DNA from: an uncultured Alphaproteobacteria bacterium
GTDB taxonomy: Bacteria; Pseudomonadota; Alphaproteobacteria; RF32; CAG-239
Direction: 5' to 3'
DNA: 45,154 nt
Assembly: GCA_944390915.1 (NCBI GenBank)
Contig: CALXRS010000014.1
Span: 1 to 45,154 of the forward strand
Shown: in pieces, positions 24,184 to 31,731 of the stretch
How the letters are laid out: the number at the start of each line of letters is the position of its first letter
Position numbering within the stretch: the first letter of the stretch is position 1
Translations under genes and position numbers: made by a program
The notes under the pieces: model-generated
Database searches by the model: none
Told to the model about the DNA's origin: nothing
The model's input: only the letters and a program-made list of their open reading frames with translations

Positions 24184-24601
24184 GATAAATATCCATGCAA
24201 CCTGCATCAGTTATCAGGATAACGGTATATTGTTGATCGGTCCGAGCGGCAGCGGCAAGTCGGACGTTGCATTGCAAATGATTATGAACAAACACGCTCT
24301 GCTGGTGGCCGACGACCGCACCGACATAGAAGAAAAAGACGGCCGTTTGATAGCTTCCTGTCCCGAGGCCATTTCGGGAATGATGGAAGTTCGCGGTCTC
24401 GGCCTATGCCATTTTGATACCCTTCCTTCGGTTGCGCTTACTTTGGTTGTTCATCTTGTTTCCGAAAAAGCGGCCATTGCCCGCTTTCCTAAGGCGGAAA
24501 ACATAGAAATTCTGGGAGTAAAAATTCCCAAAATCCGTGTTCGCGGTTTTGAAACGTCGGCGATAGACAAGATTATCCTTGCCTGTTACCAGAATAAATA
24601 G
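24176..24601 (+). CDS. hprK: HPr kinase/phosphorylase, short alphaproteobacterial form
   Basis: HprK phosphorylates the PTS carrier HPr on serine in response to metabolite state. This 141-residue protein consists only of the C-terminal kinase domain, as usual in alphaproteobacteria: HATC opening, P-loop GPSGSGKS (22-29), the ADDRT segment with the acidic pair, and the signature MMEVRGLGL. The frame begins with TTG at 24176 inside the end of tsaE; no ATG is available before HATC, and the spacing from a weak AGG is long, so the start is tentative. No HPr or EIIA gene is nearby in the window. Confidence 0.92.
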   Translation: MNKINIHATCISYQDNGILLIGPSGSGKSDVALQMIMNKHALLVADDRTDIEEKDGRLIASCPEAISGMMEVRGLGLCHFDTLPSVALTLVVHLVSEKAAIARFPKAENIEILGVKIPKIRVRGFETSAIDKIILACYQNK

Positions 24602-24665
24602 GCCTTGCTTTCTTCGGCGCCGTATTTTAATATGAAGGCCGGTAACGGATTATGGGAAAAAAACG

Positions 24666-25460
24666 ATGCAACATCATAAATATCTGGAAAATTTTTTGCG
24701 CGCACTCGGCAAACCGCTGGTTGTTTTTGTTTCGCGGATAGGCGAGTTGTCCGAATTTATTGCCAAGTCTTTGTATCATTGCGTTACGCCGCCTTTTTAT
24801 CCGAAGCTTCTGCTGCGGCAGATTATCGACATCGGTTTTTATTCTTTGCCGGTGGTGGCGCTGACAACCATTTTTGCAGGCATGGTGATTGCCTTGCAGA
24901 CCAACGCCGGTTTTTCCAGCTACGGAGCGGAAAGTGCCATTGCCGAAGTGGTTTTGATATCCGTTACCCGCGAGCTTGCTCCGGCCTTTGCGGGGTTGAT
25001 GGTGGCCGGTCGCATCGGCGCCGCCATGGCGGCGGAAATAGGCACCATGCGCGTAACCGAGCAAATCGACGCGCTTTCCACCCTGTCGACAAATCCTTTC
25101 AAGTATTTGGTTGCTCCTCGTTTGTGGGCGGGGGTTATCGTTTTGCCTGTTTTGGTGATGATAGGTGATGTCATCGGCATTTTCGGCGGTTATCTGGTTG
25201 CCGTTTATCAGTTGGACTTTAACCCGGCCAATTATATCAAAACAACGGTCAACGAACTGCAATGGATAGATCTGTATACCGGCATAGTCAAAGCGGCGGT
25301 TTTTGGCTTTGTTATTGCGTTGATGGGCTGTTATAACGGATATCGCTCAAAAGGCGGCGCCCAGGGTGTCGGCGAGGCGACGACCAATGCGGTGGTAGCT
25401 TCTTCCATCATTATCCTCATCTTCAATTATGTCATTACCGGGCTTATTTTTACCAAATAG
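24666..25460 (+). CDS. mlaE: MlaE-family ABC transporter permease
   Basis: The 264-residue protein is a MlaE-type inner-membrane permease, which in the family moves phospholipids between the inner and outer membranes. It has about five to six hydrophobic segments, the FAGMVIALQTNAGFSSYGAES block, the ELAPAFAGLMVAGRIGAAMAAEIGTMRVTEQIDAL signature, and the C-terminal KGGAQGVGEATTNAVV motif. A GGGAAAAA stretch precedes the ATG. The ATPase gene mlaF follows 19 bases on. No mlaD (MCE) gene is adjacent; radA follows instead, an order seen in several alphaproteobacteria. Confidence 0.93.
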   Translation: MQHHKYLENFLRALGKPLVVFVSRIGELSEFIAKSLYHCVTPPFYPKLLLRQIIDIGFYSLPVVALTTIFAGMVIALQTNAGFSSYGAESAIAEVVLISVTRELAPAFAGLMVAGRIGAAMAAEIGTMRVTEQIDALSTLSTNPFKYLVAPRLWAGVIVLPVLVMIGDVIGIFGGYLVAVYQLDFNPANYIKTTVNELQWIDLYTGIVKAAVFGFVIALMGCYNGYRSKGGAQGVGEATTNAVVASSIIILIFNYVITGLIFTK

Positions 25461-25479
25461 CCGGCGGGAGCAACAAGAT

Positions 25480-26250
25480 ATGGAAAAAACGGTCAATAAA
25501 ATAGAGGTTAGGGACTTACACAAGGCTTTTGGCCGCAAACGGGTCTTAAACGGCGTAAACCTTACGGTCGGAAAAAAAGAATCCGTGGTGGTTATCGGCG
25601 GTTCCGGCACCGGTAAATCGGTTTTGATAAAATGCATTCAGGGACTGATAACGCCCGATTCCGGATCCATAAAGGTTGACGGCATCGAAACGGTCGGCGC
25701 CCCGCGCAAAGAAAGCGAAAAGCTCTACGCCACCATGGGAATGTTGTTTCAGGGCGGCGCTTTGTTTGACAGTTTGAGCGTGTGGGAAAACGTGGCTTTC
25801 GGACTGATGGAAAATCAAAAAATGCCGCGTCGTCAGGCGCGGGAAAAAGCCGTTGAAGTATTGCGACAGGTCGGTCTGGGGGCAGATGTTGCGGATTTGT
25901 CGCCGGCCGAGCTTTCCGGCGGCATGCAAAAGCGGGTAGGGCTTGCGCGCGCCGTTGCCACCCGACCGGACATCATCTTTTTTGACGAACCGACGACCGG
26001 TCTTGACCCGATAATGGCCGATGTTATCAACGATCTGATTATCGATTCGGTGAAAAAACTGGGCGCCAGCGCGCTGACCATTACCCATGACATGGCTTCC
26101 GCCCGCAAAATTGCCGATCGCATAGCCATGCTTTATCAGGGAAAAATAATCTGGGACGGAACCGTTGCCGAGTTGGACAGGACGGACAATCCTTATGTGC
26201 GCCAGTTTGTCAACGGCAGTGCCTCGGGTCCCATAAAAGTGGAGATATAA
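25480..26250 (+). CDS. mlaF: MlaF-family ABC transporter ATPase
   Basis: The ATPase partner of the MlaE permease. The 256-residue protein has Walker A GGSGTGKS (40-47), a Q-loop in MLFQGGALFDSL (the MlaF-type spelling), the ABC signature LSGGMQKRVGLARA, Walker B IIFFDEPTTGLDP and the H-loop ITHDM. The start is ATG 25480, preceded by CGGGAG; the longer frame from 25429 would overlap mlaE and is rejected. It is followed three bases later by radA, so mlaE-mlaF-radA-cvpA probably form one transcript. Confidence 0.95.
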   Translation: MEKTVNKIEVRDLHKAFGRKRVLNGVNLTVGKKESVVVIGGSGTGKSVLIKCIQGLITPDSGSIKVDGIETVGAPRKESEKLYATMGMLFQGGALFDSLSVWENVAFGLMENQKMPRRQAREKAVEVLRQVGLGADVADLSPAELSGGMQKRVGLARAVATRPDIIFFDEPTTGLDPIMADVINDLIIDSVKKLGASALTITHDMASARKIADRIAMLYQGKIIWDGTVAELDRTDNPYVRQFVNGSASGPIKVEI

Positions 26251-26253
26251 CCG

Positions 26254-27627
26254 ATGGGTAAAAAAAGCGGGAGCGAATATGTCTGTCAAAACTGCGGCGC
26301 CGTCTATCCGCGCTGGCAGGGCAAGTGCGATTCCTGCGGAGAATGGAACACCATCGTGGAAGAGAAAATAGGCGGCGAGGGTTTTTCCAACCTCAATCCG
26401 CAAAAAAAAGGAAATCTGCTCGATTTTGTTTCTTTAAGCGGTTCTCCGGAGGTTTTGCGGCGGCTGCACACCAATATCCGCGAGCTTGACCGCGTTTGCG
26501 GCGGCGGTTTGGTGCCCGGATCCGTCATTTTGGTCGGCGGCGATCCCGGCATCGGCAAATCGACGCTTTTGCTGCAGGTTTGCGCGAGCATTGCCAACCT
26601 GCCCGAACATCCGGAATGCTACTACATATCCGGCGAAGAAGCCGCCGATCAGGTCAAAATCCGCGCCCGCCGGCTGGAATTGGAAAGCGCGCCCGTTAAC
26701 CTTGCTTCGGCAACCAATGTTCGCGATATTGTCACCACTTTGGAAAAAACCGATGCCGCGGTGGTGGTTATCGATTCCATCCAGACCATGTATCTGGAAG
26801 AGGCGGAATCTACCCCCGGCAGCGTGGCGCAGGTTCGCGCATCGGCCTATGAACTGATAAAAACGGCCAAAAAGAAAGGTTTTGTGCTGTTTCTTGTGGG
26901 GCATGTTACCAAGCAGGGGGCAATAGCCGGTCCCCGCGTGCTGGAGCACATGGTTGATACGGTGCTCTATTTTGAGGGAGAGCGGGGGCACCATTTCCGC
27001 ATTTTGCGGGCGGTGAAAAACCGCTACGGCGCAACCGATGAAATCGGCGTGTTTGAAATGCAGGACAAAGGTCTGGCGGAAGTGGAAAATCCCTCGGCGT
27101 TGTTTCTGGCCGAAAGACAGGGCAATGTTTCAGGTTCCTGCGTGTTTGCGGGGATAGAAGGCTCTCGGCCGCTGTTGGTGGAAATTCAGGCGCTTGTCAG
27201 CCAGACCGGCTACTCCACGCCCAAAAGAGCGGTTGTCGGCTGGGATGCCGGCCGTCTTTCTATGGTTTTGGCCGTTCTGGAGGCGCGCGCCGGGCTCAAT
27301 CTTGCGTCGCAGGATGTTTATCTTAACATTGCCGGCGGCTTGAAAATAACCGAACCGGCGGCCGATTTGGCGGTGGCCATGGCGATAGTTTCCTCTCTGA
27401 CCAACCACCCGTTGCCTGCGGATATGGTTGTTTTCGGCGAAATCGGTCTGTCGGGGGAAATACGCTCCGTTAGCCAGCCGAATTTGCGGTTGAAAGAAGC
27501 GCACAAACTCGGGTTTAAAAGCGCTATCGTTCCGTCGCAGTACGGCAAAGAAAAAAAGAAAAACGGCGTAGAAATCAACATTCACGAAATCGGCAACGTG
27601 CAAAAGCTGATTAACTGGTTTAATTAG
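26254..27627 (+). CDS. radA: DNA repair protein RadA (Sms)
   Basis: RadA promotes branch migration of recombination intermediates. The 457-residue protein has the N-terminal four-cysteine zinc finger (Cys11, Cys14, Cys25, Cys28), the RecA-like ATPase with Walker A GGDPGIGKS (95-103), the RadA motif at 255-259 reading KNRYG instead of the near-universal KNRFG, and a C-terminal Lon-like domain (about 290-457, with GGLKITEPAADLAVAMAI). GGAG lies before the start. The F-to-Y change is conservative but falls in the motif needed for branch migration. Confidence 0.97.
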   Translation: MGKKSGSEYVCQNCGAVYPRWQGKCDSCGEWNTIVEEKIGGEGFSNLNPQKKGNLLDFVSLSGSPEVLRRLHTNIRELDRVCGGGLVPGSVILVGGDPGIGKSTLLLQVCASIANLPEHPECYYISGEEAADQVKIRARRLELESAPVNLASATNVRDIVTTLEKTDAAVVVIDSIQTMYLEEAESTPGSVAQVRASAYELIKTAKKKGFVLFLVGHVTKQGAIAGPRVLEHMVDTVLYFEGERGHHFRILRAVKNRYGATDEIGVFEMQDKGLAEVENPSALFLAERQGNVSGSCVFAGIEGSRPLLVEIQALVSQTGYSTPKRAVVGWDAGRLSMVLAVLEARAGLNLASQDVYLNIAGGLKITEPAADLAVAMAIVSSLTNHPLPADMVVFGEIGLSGEIRSVSQPNLRLKEAHKLGFKSAIVPSQYGKEKKKNGVEINIHEIGNVQKLINWFN

Positions 27628-27636
27628 GATAAAAAA

Positions 27637-28320
27637 ATGAACGGTTTGGATATAGCCATAATTGTCATCGTATTAATTTCCGCCCTGATAGCCCTTAACC
27701 GCGGACTGATAAAAGAAGTTCTATCCATTATCGGCTGGTTTTTGGCGGTGGCGGCGGTTGTTTTTCTTCTGCCGGCGGTTCAGCCTTTTGCCGAAGAATA
27801 TATCGACAGCGAGCTTATGGCCATAGTTTCTTCGGCTTTTGCCATCCTGATAATATTTTTTATTCTTTGGATATATCTGTCTTCGGTCATCATCGGCAAA
27901 ATCAGAGCCAGCAAACTCAGCGGCATGGACAGGCTGCTGGGACTTTTCTTCGGCATTTTGAGAGCCTTTTTGCTGATAATTTTGTTAAACATTTTGGCCG
28001 GTTGGGTTATTCCGCCGGAAAACCAGCCGGAAATGATGAAAGAATCAAAATATTTTCAGCTGGCGGGCTCCTTTGCCAAGCCGATTGAAGAACTTATTCC
28101 CGAAGCCACCCGCGACAAGCTCCATCAGCAGATGACCCCCGATGAGGAAGTGGCTCCCGGCGTAGTGTTAGACAGCGATTTGGATGATTTGTTCGAAAAA
28201 CTGACGCAGCCGCAGATAGAGAAAAAAGAAGCAAAAGAAAAGGAAGAAGAACCGGCCGGTTACGACAGTTCGGAGCAGAAAAGTCTGGACAGATTGATAG
28301 AAATGACCGCCGACGAATAA
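27637..28320 (+). CDS. cvpA: CvpA family membrane protein
   Basis: A 227-residue protein with four hydrophobic segments in the first 130 residues (about 5-20, 30-48, 63-84, 105-125) and the family opening LDIAIIVIVLISALIALNRGLIKE, followed by the conserved GWFLA and the S-x-x-D-R-x-L-G-x-x-F-G block. The C-terminal 70 residues are a charged, Glu/Lys-rich cytoplasmic tail. CvpA proteins act in envelope homeostasis and colicin V export in E. coli; the molecular role is unclear. It starts nine bases after radA with AGGA upstream. PurF, its common neighbour, is absent. Confidence 0.93.
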   Translation: MNGLDIAIIVIVLISALIALNRGLIKEVLSIIGWFLAVAAVVFLLPAVQPFAEEYIDSELMAIVSSAFAILIIFFILWIYLSSVIIGKIRASKLSGMDRLLGLFFGILRAFLLIILLNILAGWVIPPENQPEMMKESKYFQLAGSFAKPIEELIPEATRDKLHQQMTPDEEVAPGVVLDSDLDDLFEKLTQPQIEKKEAKEKEEEPAGYDSSEQKSLDRLIEMTADE

Positions 28321-28328
28321 ATCTTTCG

Positions 28329-28856
28329 TTACGGATACAAAGAAAATAAAATGGATACGGGCAGATAAAGAAGGTTATAGGCGTTGCCGTTTTCCATGCT
28401 GGTGTTCAACTCGCGTTCGATGATCCGCATTTGTCTGTCGCCGATATAGCCCCCGGAAGACATTGCCGTGTCTGCCGCCGTTCGTCCGGCGGGCGGTGTG
28501 TATTGGTTGCGCGTAACGGGGTTTGCCTTATTGGCGGCAGCAACAAATTTTTTGTATTTGCTCGGGGCTATTCTGTCAAGGCAGGGCGGGTTTGGCCGGG
28601 CGCCGGCCTGAATAAAAGAATTGTAGGCCACATAGTCTTTGTTGCGGACGGCAACACAAATGCTGGTATTGCCGGCGCGGTCGGTCGAATCTATTTTTAA
28701 GCCGCGGTACATGGCACTGCGCAGGCTTGCCACGTCGCCGCGCGCGGCCGCGGCATACATGGCGTCAAAAGATTTTTGCGAAAGGGCTGCCGTCGAAAAA
28801 GGAAACATGCACAGACACAGCCCGCAGACGATGATTTTGCTTTTTGCCGACAACAT
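28329..28856 (-). CDS. Secreted protein with ankyrin-like repeats
   Basis: A 175-residue protein with a likely signal peptide (SKIIVCGLCLCMFPFSTAALS, cleaved near residue 25), then one to two ankyrin-type units (AAARGDVASLRSAMYRGLKIDSTDRAGNTSICVAV and the VAYNSFIQAGARPN segment). The rest is low in recognisable motifs and ends in a hydrophobic stretch (YNLLYLPVSILFSLYP). The exact function is unknown; periplasmic protein binding is plausible. GAGGAA precedes the start. It converges with cvpA, with only eight bases between the stops, and lies downstream of recR on the same strand. Confidence 0.75.
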   Translation of the reverse strand: MLSAKSKIIVCGLCLCMFPFSTAALSQKSFDAMYAAAARGDVASLRSAMYRGLKIDSTDRAGNTSICVAVRNKDYVAYNSFIQAGARPNPPCLDRIAPSKYKKFVAAANKANPVTRNQYTPPAGRTAADTAMSSGGYIGDRQMRIIERELNTSMENGNAYNLLYLPVSILFSLYP

Positions 28857-28892
28857 AAAATTTTTCCTCTTGCTGAAGCTGTGGCCGTCTGT

Positions 28893-29486
28893 TCACATTT
28901 CCTTACGCGAATTGATGGCCAGCTGAATGGTTCCTTCGTCCATATAATCCAGCTCGGCGCCGACGGGGATGCCCTGCGCCAGCGTGGTTATTTTAACGCC
29001 GGTGTCTTTTAGCCTGCTGACCAGATAATGTACGGTTATCTGTCCGTCAACCGTTGCCGGCAGGGCGAGGATAACCTCCGTAATTTCCCCTTCTGCCAGC
29101 CGGGAAAGCAGTTTTTCAATATTCAGATCTTCCGGCGAAACGCCGTCCAAAGCGGAAAGCACTCCGCCCAGCACATGATACTGCCCGCGATAAAATCCGA
29201 CCCTTTCCATGGCCCACAAATCGGTCACGTCCTGCACGACGCAGACAGTGGAACGATCTCTTTTTTCCGACGAGCAGACGGAGCAGGGCGACAAAGTGTC
29301 AAAATTGCCGCAAACTTCGCAGGTTTTTATGTTTTCGGCAACGCCGGTCAGCGCTTCTATCAAAGGCAGCAGCACGCCTTCCTTTTTTTTCAGCAGATAA
29401 AGCACGATCCGCCGGGCGGAACGTGTGCCGAGCGCCGGCAGTTTGGCGATGATTTTTATCAGTTTTTCTATTTCTTGTCCCGACAA
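28893..29486 (-). CDS. recR: Recombination mediator RecR
   Basis: RecR works with RecO (and RecF) to load RecA on gapped DNA. The 197-residue protein has the helix-hairpin-helix start (LPALGTRSARRIVLYLL), the four-cysteine zinc finger (Cys56, Cys59, Cys68, Cys71) and a Toprim domain beginning VCVVQDVTDLWAMER. The Toprim acidic residue is Gln85 where the family has Glu; RecR is not catalytic, so this may be tolerated. The start is TTG 29486, supported by AAGGGAG eight bases upstream. It follows ybaB by 13 bases in the dnaX-ybaB-recR operon. Confidence 0.96.
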   Translation of the reverse strand: MSGQEIEKLIKIIAKLPALGTRSARRIVLYLLKKKEGVLLPLIEALTGVAENIKTCEVCGNFDTLSPCSVCSSEKRDRSTVCVVQDVTDLWAMERVGFYRGQYHVLGGVLSALDGVSPEDLNIEKLLSRLAEGEITEVILALPATVDGQITVHYLVSRLKDTGVKITTLAQGIPVGAELDYMDEGTIQLAINSRKEM

Positions 29487-29499
29487 TTCGGCAACTCCC

Positions 29500-29820
29500 T
29501 TAAAAAGGCAGCTTCAGGCCGCCGAGATTTAAGCCGCCGGTAATATCTTTCATGCCGTCGCTCATCATTTTGTCTGCTTTTGTTTTGGCATCGTTAAAAG
29601 CCGCCAGAATAAGGTCTTCCAGAATATCTTTTTCGTCGGCGACGACAAGGCTTTGGTCTATTTCCACCTTTTTGGCGTCAAATTTGCCGTTTAAGGTGAT
29701 TTTTACCATTCCGCCGCCGCTTTCACCGGTAACTTCGCTTGCCGCCAGCTTTTGCTGTGCTTCTTCCATTTTTTTCTGCATCAGTTGGGCTTGTTTCATA
29801 ATGCCTTGCATGTTCATCAT
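29500..29820 (-). CDS. ybaB: YbaB/EbfC nucleoid-associated protein
   Basis: A 106-residue member of the YbaB/EbfC family, small DNA-binding dimers. It has the Met/Gln-rich helix (MKQAQLMQKKMEEAQQKL), the glycine-rich GESGGGMVKITLNGK strand pair, and the EDLILAAFNDAKTKADKMM helix. An alternative start (ATG 29814) would drop two residues. It lies five bases after dnaX and precedes recR, the standard trio. Confidence 0.95.
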   Translation of the reverse strand: MMNMQGIMKQAQLMQKKMEEAQQKLAASEVTGESGGGMVKITLNGKFDAKKVEIDQSLVVADEKDILEDLILAAFNDAKTKADKMMSDGMKDITGGLNLGGLKLPF

Positions 29821-29825
29821 ATTGA

Positions 29826-31541
29826 TTAATCCTCGTTGTTAAAATCATATTCGTGGTTAATGTCAAAAGCTTCTTCGGCGGTTTCGTCCGTATCCGTTTT
29901 TTCTTCCGCCGGCGTTGTTTTGCGGGTGACGGTTTCTATTTTTGCGCCGCGAAATTCGTTGAGTATGGCTTTTACCAGCGGTGTCTGGGCAACGTCTTTT
30001 TTATCTTTTTCCTTTTGCGCCGTTTCCTGTTCGGCGATGGTGTGTTCCACTTTTCCGGCCGCAACGTCAAAAGCCCATTTGCCGCCGGTCAGGTTTTCAA
30101 GCGTTCGGTTCAGTTCGGCCAGCGTTTCGCTTGTCAGCCTGTCGTCCGCCTTGAAAGTTATTTTACCGTTGGCAAAGTTGCAGATTTCCATATCGTGTTT
30201 GAGCATATAAACAAACCGCGGCTGCTTTTTTTCTTCCAAAAATTTCAGCAGTTCGTTTATATCGGCAAAAGAAACGGCGGGTGCGGCTTCTTTGGTTGCC
30301 GGAGCAATTTCCGCCGCCGGGGAAGGAAAAACGTCAGCGCCGGCCGCGGGAGATGTTTTTATGCCGGATTCAGATTTTTTTTTTATGCTTTCCAGCACTT
30401 CTGCGGGAGAGGGTAGGTTGGCGGAATAGGCTATTCTGATTAAAATCATTTCCAGGGCGTCTATCGGCACCGGCGCCGTCTGCATTTCGTTTAGACCCTT
30501 AATCAGCATTTGCCAGATTTTGGATAAAGCGGCGACGCTGATTTTGGCCGATGTTTCTTTCAGGAAAATTTTTTCGCTTTCTGAAAGGGAAGGGTCGTTA
30601 ACAAAAGCCGGCAGCAGCAGGGTTTGGGTCAAATTGTGTGTCAGTTTGAGCAGGTCGTTGAGCACGCTTACCGGATTGGCGCCGTTTTGGTACATTTCTT
30701 TCAGTTTTGTCAGCAGAGTTTGCATCTCTCCCGCCGCCATCAGCGTAAAAATTTCAAAAGTCCGGTTGCGGTCGGCCATGCCGAGCATATCCCGTACAAT
30801 ATCCGCGCGCACTTTGCCGCCGCCGAGGGAAATCGCCTGGTCAAGCAGCGACAGGCCGTCGCGAGCCGAACCGTCCGCCGCCGCGGCGATGGTGTGCAAA
30901 GCTTCGTCGTCGGCTTTCAGGTCTTCCGCCGCGACGATTTTGTTGAAAAGAGACATCAGATTGTCTATCGACAACCGCTGCAAATCAAAACGTTGGCAAC
31001 GGGAAAGCACGGTAACCGGAACCTTGCGGATTTCGGTTGTCGCAAAAATAAACTTAACATGCGCGGGCGGCTCTTCCAACGTTTTTAACAGAGCGTTGAA
31101 AGCGTTTTTGGACAACATGTGCACTTCGTCGATGATGTATATTTTGTAGCGGCAGTTGGTCGGTTTATAGCGCACCCCATCCAGAATATCGCGGATATCG
31201 TCCACACCCGTGCGGCTGGCGGCGTCCAGTTCCAGCACGTCGATATTACGGCCGGCGGCAATGGATTTGCAGTTTTCGCAAATGCCGCAGGGATGCGTTG
31301 TCGGTCCGCCTTTGCCGTCGGCGCCGGTGCAGTTCAGAGCTTTGGCTATCAGCCTGGCGGTCGTGGTTTTGCCCACGCCGCGGATACCGGTCAGAATATA
31401 GGCATGATGCAGACGGTTGTTGTTGATGGCGTTGGTTAAAGTTTGCACCAAAGCGTCCTGCCCGAGCAGATCTTCAAAGTTCTGCGGGCGGTATTTGCGG
31501 GCGAGCACAACATATTGGTCTTGTTTGTCTTGTTCAGCCAT
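29826..31541 (-). CDS. dnaX: DNA polymerase III subunits tau and gamma
   Basis: DnaX is the clamp-loader ATPase and, as tau, the organiser of the replisome. The 571-residue full frame has the N-terminal AAA+ domain with Walker A GIRGVGKTT (52-60), the zinc site built from Cys71, Cys85, Cys88 and Cys91, DEVHMLS Walker B, the sensor 1 ATTE and SRC finger region, domain III to about 375, and a low-complexity linker then tau-specific C-terminal domains. An A10 run at codons 386-389 (30375-30384) sits exactly at the junction: one added A gives a stop after one codon (390 residues), one lost A gives a stop after a few (393 residues), each a gamma-like product. The start lacks a strong Shine-Dalgarno. 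The 4.5S RNA gene is immediately upstream. Confidence 0.96.
   Translation of the reverse strand: MAEQDKQDQYVVLARKYRPQNFEDLLGQDALVQTLTNAINNNRLHHAYILTGIRGVGKTTTARLIAKALNCTGADGKGGPTTHPCGICENCKSIAAGRNIDVLELDAASRTGVDDIRDILDGVRYKPTNCRYKIYIIDEVHMLSKNAFNALLKTLEEPPAHVKFIFATTEIRKVPVTVLSRCQRFDLQRLSIDNLMSLFNKIVAAEDLKADDEALHTIAAAADGSARDGLSLLDQAISLGGGKVRADIVRDMLGMADRNRTFEIFTLMAAGEMQTLLTKLKEMYQNGANPVSVLNDLLKLTHNLTQTLLLPAFVNDPSLSESEKIFLKETSAKISVAALSKIWQMLIKGLNEMQTAPVPIDALEMILIRIAYSANLPSPAEVLESIKKKSESGIKTSPAAGADVFPSPAAEIAPATKEAAPAVSFADINELLKFLEEKKQPRFVYMLKHDMEICNFANGKITFKADDRLTSETLAELNRTLENLTGGKWAFDVAAGKVEHTIAEQETAQKEKDKKDVAQTPLVKAILNEFRGAKIETVTRKTTPAEEKTDTDETAEEAFDINHEYDFNNED
30375..30384 (-). promoter_or_regulatory. 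A10 slippery tract in dnaX (probable tau/gamma switch)
   Basis: Ten T residues on the plus strand give ten consecutive A in the dnaX message, read ATA-AAA-AAA-AAA-TCT (Ile386, Lys387-389, Ser390). Insertion of one A yields an immediate ATC-TGA, and deletion of one yields AAT-CTG-AAT-CCG-GCA-TAA. It lies at the end of domain III, where gamma ends in other bacteria. Polymerase slippage on such runs makes gamma in Thermus thermophilus, and ribosomal frameshifting does so in E. coli. No E. coli-type downstream stem-loop was identified. Confidence 0.6.
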
Positions 31542-31573
31542 CAGGGTCTAAAAAGCTTTCTTTCTTAAAAAAA

Positions 31574-31668
31574 GGCGGAGAGTAACCAACCTCAGGCGGT
31601 TTCGTTACGGTTGCTTCCTTCCGGACCTGGCCGGGTTGGCGAATGCCTGATCCGGCACCCTCCGTAGT
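31574..31668 (-). ncRNA. ffs: Signal recognition particle 4.5S RNA
   Basis: Read leftward, the RNA begins near 31668 (ctacGGAGGGTGCCGG) and contains the SRP domain IV signature GGCCAGGTCCGGAAGGAAGC (about 31614-31633), with the asymmetric and symmetric loops that bind Ffh. The 5' GGAGGG pairs with the 3' CTCTCC before 31574, closing a hairpin of about 95 bases. Seven T residues (31567-31573) follow the last stem, giving intrinsic termination, after which dnaX starts at 31541. The small form without an Alu domain is typical of Gram-negative bacteria. It recruits Ffh for co-translational membrane targeting. Confidence 0.95.
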
Positions 31669-31675
31669 CTTTCCC

Positions 31676-31705
31676 ATACTATGCCGATTTAGGGCAAAGA
31701 TGCAA
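31676..31705 (-). promoter_or_regulatory. Candidate promoter of ffs (and dnaX)
   Basis: On the minus strand TTGCAT (31705-31700) and TAGTAT (31681-31676) are separated by 18 bases, a good sigma-70 pattern. Transcription would start near 31669, a few bases from the SRP RNA stem, which supports the assignment. Confidence 0.65.
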
Positions 31706-31731
31706 GCAAAAAATTTGCGCCGTTCACAGGG

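Noticed and set aside
24605-24632. Possible promoter before mlaE (TTGCTT ... TTAATA)
   Set aside because: The -35 and -10 matches are both weak and several spacings are equally possible.
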